Assembly: GCA_026260175.1 (NCBI GenBank)
Contig: JAKCWW010000065.1
Coordinates: 123,721 to 187,720, forward strand
DNA: 64,000 bases
Direction of reading: 5' to 3'
Origin: Reticulitermes lucifugus
Taxonomy: Eukaryota > Arthropoda > Insecta > Blattodea > Rhinotermitidae
In this document: positions 56,971 to 64,000 of the stretch, piece after piece
How positions within the stretch are numbered: the first letter of the stretch is position 1
How the letters are laid out: every line of letters begins with the position of its first letter
Position numbers and translations under genes: made by a program
Notes under the pieces: model-generated
What the model saw: only the letters and a program-made list of their open reading frames with translations
Databases searched by the model: none
Told to the model about the DNA's origin: nothing

Positions 56971-59928
56971 CGTCTATAAGATTTACAAGAAGGTATAGTA
57001 CACAACACTACAAGTAATAGCCTATTATTCAAGATTTATATCTAAAATGTTCATCTTTATTATTCATAAATATAATGAATAATACAGTACCGTATTAGCA
57101 AACCCTCATAACAATACGATGGCTTATCCCAAAGAGTATCTGCTATCATCATTAATTTCCGAGATGGAGAAAGTGTATTGCAGTCCAAAAGACGGGAATA
57201 CTGTAAATTGTAATCTGAAACACTCAGCACGTAAAGCCACTGTGTACGATTTCGATGACCGGAATTCATTCCCACACAAAGGCAAGTTTCTTCTCCTTAC
57301 CACGATCTCCGGAAAACTCTTTAGGCTCATTCACACTCCTAACCAAAGTCTGTCAAAGAAATTTGTTGGTAGTAAATGGGCTGAAACGTGAAGCAGAAAG
57401 TAACCTGCATAAAGTGTGGGGTTAAAGAAACGTGGAGCTTCCTTACACTTTTTCTACACGCCTCGATGACTTTCGGTTGAGCCACGTGGATAATTACACT
57501 CTTAACATTATTTCACTTACTTTGTAAGGCGACGTAATTCTAAGAAGGAAATCAGTAAAATTAATATTTTAACCGGCAAATTAATTTACAATATAAATTA
57601 AACACAATTGTTAGCGCGCGTCAGTACTCCTGCAGAATGTATGACTTCGTCATGAGCATTTGCCTCAGAAACTAATATGCGTTAATATTAATATTTAAAA
57701 TATTAATTTTTGCCGAAAGCAGAAAAATGTTCCTGTGAAAATACAAACCGAAAAATTCTTTCGCAAATCAGGAACAAGTCCCTTTTGAACAAATTTGCTA
57801 GAGACCAACTGTAACTGAATGTAAAAGCTGGTGAAACGAAGACATTCTTTTACGAGGAGTTTATCTACTTAGCTGACTCGTTGAGAATTCTCTTTGAAAA
57901 GCTGCTAGCCATTCAGCTGTTCAAGAATTTCTCGCCTGTTAGGGAAATCGAAAGCTCATAAAAGTGTCATCAAGAGCCTGACATTAGTCTGTATCATGCA
58001 ACAAACAAATCCATTCCCAAATCTAATAGACTGTTCATTTAAGAATTAGTTTAAAATTATCTTCCACTTATGCTTAAGTCTTCCACACGACTCTTCCCTT
58101 CATACAAAACGTTTGCATATGTCTTGTATTTCTTTCATGCTTTCAAAATGCATCGCTCATTTCATGCCCCTTTAATAATTTTGATCGCGTTACAGTGTCA
58201 TAAAACTCATTACGTAGCTTTGTGCGGGCTGGTCCTATTTCCTTCCTCTGAGGTCCAAATGATCTGCTCAGCACACAGTTTCACTGGTTACGTCAAAAAC
58301 CTTTTCTTTCCAAAAGAAAAGATGAGTAATTTCTGAAAATTTAATAATATTGTGTCCCCTCTTTTATTGTTTTTACTCACAAAAGCTCACTTAGGATTAT
58401 TCTGACGTTACGTCAATATGATATAAATATCTTAATTTCCTCTTTAAATTAACATGCTATGTAATATTTTCTGACGTGATAGAACTAATGACACATGTAT
58501 ATGATTCTGTTATTTTACAGTGTGAGTTGGCTATGCAAAGGACGTCGAAAAGAAAGTGAAATTATATCGGTCTGTTAATCAGAAAAATTAAATCTGCCAA
58601 AGAATAGGACTCAGCTTACTCTTCTAAAATTGCTAAGATAAGATTTCCTTTTATAACTTTTCCAATCCTTTTCGATTGTCCGTAATAACAAGGACCATAT
58701 TCAGTATATGAAAAGAGGTCTAAACTGCCAAAGAATTTCACGCTTAACTGTTCTCATCGGAAGCAATTTCACCAAAGAGTGCAATTACGCACAAAATCCC
58801 GGTGGAGATGTGGGAGTTTTTTCATCTCTTATACTGTTTGGATGAAGAAGCAGACCACAATTCCAGCTCTTTGAGCAGATGTATTAAAGATCAACGAAAT
58901 ACTCTTCTATCTTTACTTTTGCCTACCTTATTTCAATTCTCACTACAGACTTGAATCAATATAACAATGGTTGTAAAAATGCCTAGATTCATACAGCTTG
59001 AGTTTCTAGCAATTTCACAATAGTAGATAGAATCCTAAAAGGTTCTACAGAAGATTATCACAATACGAAGAAAGCACGTCTATCAACATTACATTTAACA
59101 GATTTTTACATAATGACAAGATTCATAATTTGAAAGCTTAGCTACTATATTCAAAATGGCTAAATCGAAGAGAAATGGGGCGGAAAATATGTCAAGCAGA
59201 GGGATGTAATTATGAGTGGGAAATATTTGCCAGAAAACGCGAAGAAGAAATTTAATTTTGATTTTAATGAATGGAATTGAAATTTTGAGAAGATTTTGGA
59301 GCAATAAAGAGAGATTATGTTGTTTAACATTTTTTATTTATGAAACTGAAACCGGAACCAGTTCGTTGGATGCTTGGTAATACTGAATTTCTTCATGACA
59401 AACTTTCCAACTTCCATTACTACACAGAGTCTCTTGAATGATGCCGAGACCAGTATTACTAGTCCATTTTAAGGTGAGATCACAAAGTAACGAAAAGAGA
59501 TGATTTACTTTGTTATGTCTCGCTGTCTGTCCGTCCGCATGGAACAACTCAGCTCATACTGGATGGGTCTTTGTGAAATTTTATGTTTAGACTTTAGTAA
59601 TATATGTTGAGAAAATTTGTTTTATTGAAATCAACAAATCCATGAGATACTTTATAAGACGACGTTAATATGTTGAGGATAATACCCTTTCGAATACTTT
59701 CCAAAATAAAGCCCGTTTGAAATAAAATTGCAGACAATGTCAGTATACAATTTTCATTTTACATATATTTCATTTCCGAAACTCATGAAGTTCTATGAGA
59801 TAATGTCAAAAATACGGCAGAATGAGACTTCATCAAACACAACAAGAGCAAAGAAGACTCAACTTGCATTATGTTTGATTAACACACAATATGCGTGACT
59901 TCAGGCTTCCGCCGCGGTGTAAATAATA
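56971..59928. other. Unassigned stretch
   Basis: Frames on both strands overlap at 57060-57391 (up to 90 codons) and one lies at 58070-58336, with no recognisable domain. No repeat that I can name. Confidence 0.5.
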
Positions 59929-60109
59929 TCTTCGCTCTTCGGGGATGTTACACAGTGTAGACTGGTAGTTAGCTACTGACGTTTTGGTACAAAATATCAG
60001 TCCCTTCTTCAAGGGCCAAAGAGTCCAAGAGGACTTTTTGGACGCTTGGTCCTTGAAGATGGGACAAACTACCAATCTACGCTGCGTATAATTCCAGAAG
60101 AAAGAAGAT
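59929..60109. repeat. Foldback repeat, family C, second copy
   Basis: The left arm ATCTTCGCTCTTCGGGG through CACAGTGTAGACTGGTAGTT is mirrored by AACTACCAATCTACGCTGCG and CCAGAAGAAAGAAGAT, centred near 60019. The left arm carries the minus-strand motif at 59978-60015 (TTGAAGA, GGGAC...GTACC, AAAA, CGTC). The right arm has TTGAAGATGGGAC but lacks the GAAA part through a deletion. The sequence outside the left arm (GCCGCGGTGTAAATA, read on the plus strand) matches the reverse of the outer flank at 25933-25950, showing one family. Confidence 0.8.
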
Positions 60110-63100
60110 CCAAAGAAAAACGACATAGTTTAATTCCTTTGTTCTTCAACCGGATGAAACTTTTAAGTTAAAATGCGTTTGTATGAAGGAAAATTAAAGC
60201 AAAAGTACAGTCCTAATATTTAGTACTTAGTGTTGTATCCTTGATTATTTTTACGTAATAATGTGTCGCCATTTAATGTAGACTGAAATTTGTTTTGGTG
60301 TGACGTAATAATCACTGACGTGCACGGAGACTTCATGTGGTGACGAAACTTTAGTGTGCAAATATCTGTGTCTGTGTTGGTCTTTATATACCATTAAGTA
60401 ACATAAAGACACACGTTCAATATTTCAGGTTTATTGCTCATCTTCTGAATTTAGAAGTTGGCATGTAGATACATCATGAACACGCATATGAATTTTATAG
60501 AAAATACTGTTTGCAAGTCAGACATTACAAAGTATTTCGTTGGGCTGAAATTTTGATATTGTATATAACCGATAAATTTAACAAAAACAAAACGAACGTA
60601 GACATACAAAAGTTTTTAGAAGGAATATAATAACATCCCCTAATAATATTATCAATATTTTTATAATAAATGTACATTCGGTATACAACAACAAAATGTG
60701 TACATTGAGTGAATAAAATGTAACGAACACTTGAGAGAAGTTCGGTGTTCAAAGATCAGAACGCACCTCAATGTTTCGTTATACGTCCAATTCATCTCTT
60801 GTTTGTAAACTTCAGTCGACTTCGGGTCAATCATCTTTACAAACTATAGCGACGTGGGCAGTCATTGAGCTCCAAAAGTCTAATTTCTAGGGCTTTGCTT
60901 TACCGTCTCCTTATCTAAACCCTAGGCCAAAAATAAATAAAACTGTATTATTGCCGGTTGCTGAAGCCAACATATTATATTTCCAGCAACGTTGCTTTCT
61001 CCTGTTATGTTAGAAGAGGAAGAAAGTCTAGGAAACAAATAATCCTAAATAATAGGTATACATCATCCTCAGAACCCACTAGAATTAAAATAATCCCTAT
61101 GTTGGAAGAGTGTAATTACCAGTAACTTAAGTAGACTTTCTGCATGACCACAGAGGTTATTTAGGCTCAAATGGGACGAGGAGATGGTCAAGCATTTTGA
61201 ACTAAAATGACTAGTAAGGAAGTGATCGTGAGCATTATCAATATTACTTTCGGAAAAAAGTAAGGTTAGTTTATGTTACAGTAATAGACATGGTTCAGTA
61301 GCATATCTAGGAGGTTTGGAACGATATGCAGATTTTACTGAAGAACGCTGCCATGCATATGATGTACATACAACTTTTTTATATAAAATTGTGACATATC
61401 AATTTGTTTTTCGGATATGGATACTAACATAAATCTCGTTTCTAACAACTATATGCATAATCGATTTGGCTGACGCATCAAAAACTTACCCCAAAATATT
61501 TGCATGAACGTATGCGCCAATCCGAATATTACAGGCGGCTACAATAACTCAATTTTCGGAAAATTTTAAGATTTGTTTTATTACCCAAAACCCCATTAGC
61601 GCTGCCCTAATTTAAAAATTTTTCTTCCTGGACTTCCCGTTTGCAAAACTGTTAATAAATTTTAACGTCGATTTTGGCTACTTCTTCGTGTTCTATAGTC
61701 TGAATGATGAGTTAATTTACCCTCATTTGGTTTATTTAATTTCTCTGGTAATTCTTTGTCATTGTAATTTATTAAGTGACATTCCACACTGAACATCTTT
61801 ACCGACCGCGTAAAAAGAACACGAAAACGTTATAGGTCTAGGAGTATTGATGGTACTTTGTGCTAAGAATTTCTGAAACTTTCTTGATTGAATTTTTTCA
61901 GATGCGTCTTTTGTTAACAACAAAACTGCGCAAAGAATCTGTTGGGAAATTGAGCACAAACTAATCCTGAATTTTTTTGGCATTTGCGCAAATATTAAAA
62001 TATCTTCTTCTGGCATGTTAAAGAATTCTGGTTGTTTCAAGAAATCCAGAATTTTTGTTCAGTGTTTGCATCCCCACAAGTCGTTGATTAATGTGAGAAA
62101 TTATTTTCCCAATTCATGATATATACATTAACCTTAAACGATGATTCTCCGCTGGGAAACCTCCTTTCCAACCTACCGACAACTAACTGTACACAGAAAG
62201 TCGAAATTGTGTTACGTTTTCCCCAAGTTACGCCATGTCAAAATTTTGGGCGTTTATTAATAAATTGGCGATATTTAGGCCTATAAGTCAGCAGGTAATG
62301 TGTTTACAAATTAACACACAAGACATAATGTCAAAGTAAAATATTAATTTTTGCGCTCTGTAACCAAACTTGTTACGATACGGTTGGCAATCCTAAAGCC
62401 TATGCGCGTGGATTTATTGCTCGCAAATACGCTGCAATTGGCCGAAAAAATGGGTGGTTTTCCGTTAGTCCAGAAATAATATTTTGGAGGGAGGGTGCTC
62501 GTGGGCCTCCTGCATTTCTGGGCTCCTACAATTGCATATTCTTGCTACACGGTAGCCACACCCTTGACCCAAATTAAATTGGACACTGGCTACTTTCTTC
62601 CACATCTTTCGACTTCATCCGTTTTAATCTCAGCTTTGTCAGCTTACTTAAATCAGCTGATGAAAAAACTCTGTGTGCCCCTCGGGACTCAAAATCTGTT
62701 AATTTGAAAAATAATTCTAACATTATATTACAGTACAACTGTATATAACAAAAAAGTCTAAACAAAACTACAGTTACAATAACAATAGTACCCTTTTCAA
62801 TACCAAATATCTACTAGCAAATACGGTCGTACAACAAAAATCCTTTGTTTAAAAGTTAAGACCTAGCTTGCCTGATCCAAATATTGCGCTGCACTGAGCT
62901 GTGACACATATAACAAAAGACGTCTATCCGCTTCTTTGAATATCTAGGTCAGCCATTCCCTCACCACTAATAATCTACGTCGTCGGATACCTGTCCGCTA
63001 TTCTATTATGTAAAACTTAGGGAGACAGTGAAGTTCAGGCTGCGTGGCGTAAAGATCATTCAAGTCAGATACCCTGCGGACTGCTCAGCGTTTCAAAAGC

Positions 63101-63194
63101 CATTGGATAAATGGAGGGATTTCTAACCTTTCAAGAACCCAGGTCATTAGGATGAGGCCAGTGTTTCTGATATGTTGTTCTGAACAATAAAGGA
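60110..63194. other. Unassigned AT-rich stretch
   Basis: No recognisable gene or repeat. The minus 93-codon frame at 61759-62040 has no domain I know. Confidence 0.5.
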
Positions 63195-63224
63195 ATGAGG
63201 AAGACGTACGGAACAAAAACTAAA

Positions 63225-63510
63225 TTTTTTTCTTTCTTCCCCCTCTCCCTTCTGTACCATAATCCTCCCTTTCTTATTTTTCCACATTTACTTCCACTTA
63301 TAAAAAAATTGAATGCTTGTCATCATCATTTTTTTTCTCCTCATACAATTTCTCCTCTTTCCTTCCCTCTCTTTCCACCTTTATGTTATTCCTCTTTTCC
63401 TCGTCTCTTTCTTGCTCTCCTTCTTCATATTAATGCTATTTATTTTCTGCCTCTCTTACTCCGCCTTATTTTTCTCTGTCTCACCTCCTTTCTCTTACTC
63501 TTCTTTCTTC
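63225..63510. repeat. Polypyrimidine (CT-rich) low-complexity tract
   Basis: The plus strand is almost entirely C and T over nearly 300 bases. It yields the phenylalanine/leucine/serine-rich 159-codon frame at 63195-63674, which looks like a transmembrane protein but is a composition artefact. Such tracts can form triplex DNA. Confidence 0.85.
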
Positions 63511-63938
63511 CAGTTTCAAAACGTTACGTTCCAGCACAACGTCAGAAGGCCACTGTAAGTCCGAAGGTTAGACAAGATTCTAATTTCCATCGAGTCACTA
63601 ACCATTTAGAGTTCAGTAGTAAATATATATACCACCTGCTACAATACTGGGGAACTTTGTGTTTTCCCACATAGGATATTTAACTGTATTCAGTATGAGT
63701 TTCTAGTTTCCTAAATAGCATTAACTAATTGGTTCCTATAATGGATACAAAATATTTTCCTCTTGAAGTAAGAACTGAAATATTAAATATTAGTTAGATA
63801 AATATAATTCTTCATAGTACTGAAACACCTTCATTCACCTCAAGATGATGCATTAACTTTTCAGTCAATTACACCAGGAAATTTTATTTGAAGTTACATA
63901 GCAGACTTCAATGCTTTCTACCTCAAATAAGACTATTT

Positions 63939-63942
<4 letters not shown>

Positions 63943-64000
<58 letters not shown>
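63943..64000. repeat. (CA)n microsatellite at window end
   Basis: At least 29 uninterrupted CA units run to the last base of the window, so the true length is unknown. Confidence 0.97.

Noticed and set aside
63195-63674. 159-codon hydrophobic, membrane-like protein
   Set aside because: The DNA is a polypyrimidine tract; F, L and S codons follow from composition and no protein motif is present.
1-64000. CRISPR arrays, operons, bacterial promoters
   Set aside because: No regularly spaced direct repeats and no bacterial gene layout; the sequence is eukaryotic.

Overview
This 64-kb window looks like intergenic or intronic DNA from a large, repeat-rich insect genome. It is AT-rich, carries many microsatellites and has two short runs of N. 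The open reading frames are short and unrelated, and the longest, at 49415-49855, is only 146 codons. I found no rRNA, no intact tRNA gene, no operon-like layout and no CRISPR array. I could not support any host protein-coding exon. The repeats resemble families I remember from cockroaches and termites (Blattodea), so a polyneopteran insect is my best guess, but I could not check this.

Nearly everything that can be named is a mobile-element fossil. There are two decayed DNA transposons. A pogo/Tigger-type (CENP-B DDE) element lies at about 14045-16936 and a hAT element at 22830-25378. Both are read on the minus strand, with candidate terminal inverted repeats and broken transposase genes. The hAT element also has a probable 8-bp target duplication. 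SINEs with tRNA-derived heads are common. One family has three nearly full-length copies (11177-11440, 36889-37160, 42745-43033) and a worn fragment (52551-52745). A second family has two opposed copies at 48120-48380 and 48850-49095, and the latter sits between perfect 12-bp direct repeats. Several isolated tRNA-like heads occur elsewhere.

The most interesting layer is a set of short motifs with a hammerhead-ribozyme-like layout: CTGAnGA, a small hairpin, GAAA, then usually a very short palindrome and a TA, TT or TC. They occur at 1426, 5589, 19349, 38181, 38322, 56593 and 56922. More degenerate relatives lie near 9071, 11061, 25783, 25847, 29803, 40715 and 59978. Small hammerhead variants with a reduced stem III are known from Penelope-like retroelements and are reported to cleave as dimers. 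Several copies sit in both arms of large inverted repeats, best seen in the 288-bp palindrome at 38125-38412. Similar arrangements are at 25733-25931, 40677-40935, 56697-56899 and 59929-60109.

Separately, a nearly loop-free 270-bp palindrome lies at 955-1224. The two N runs interrupt a hammerhead-like motif (1460-1505) and a poly-G tract inside the pogo element (16539-16573). The window ends in a long CA repeat. The remaining stretches hold nothing I can identify.
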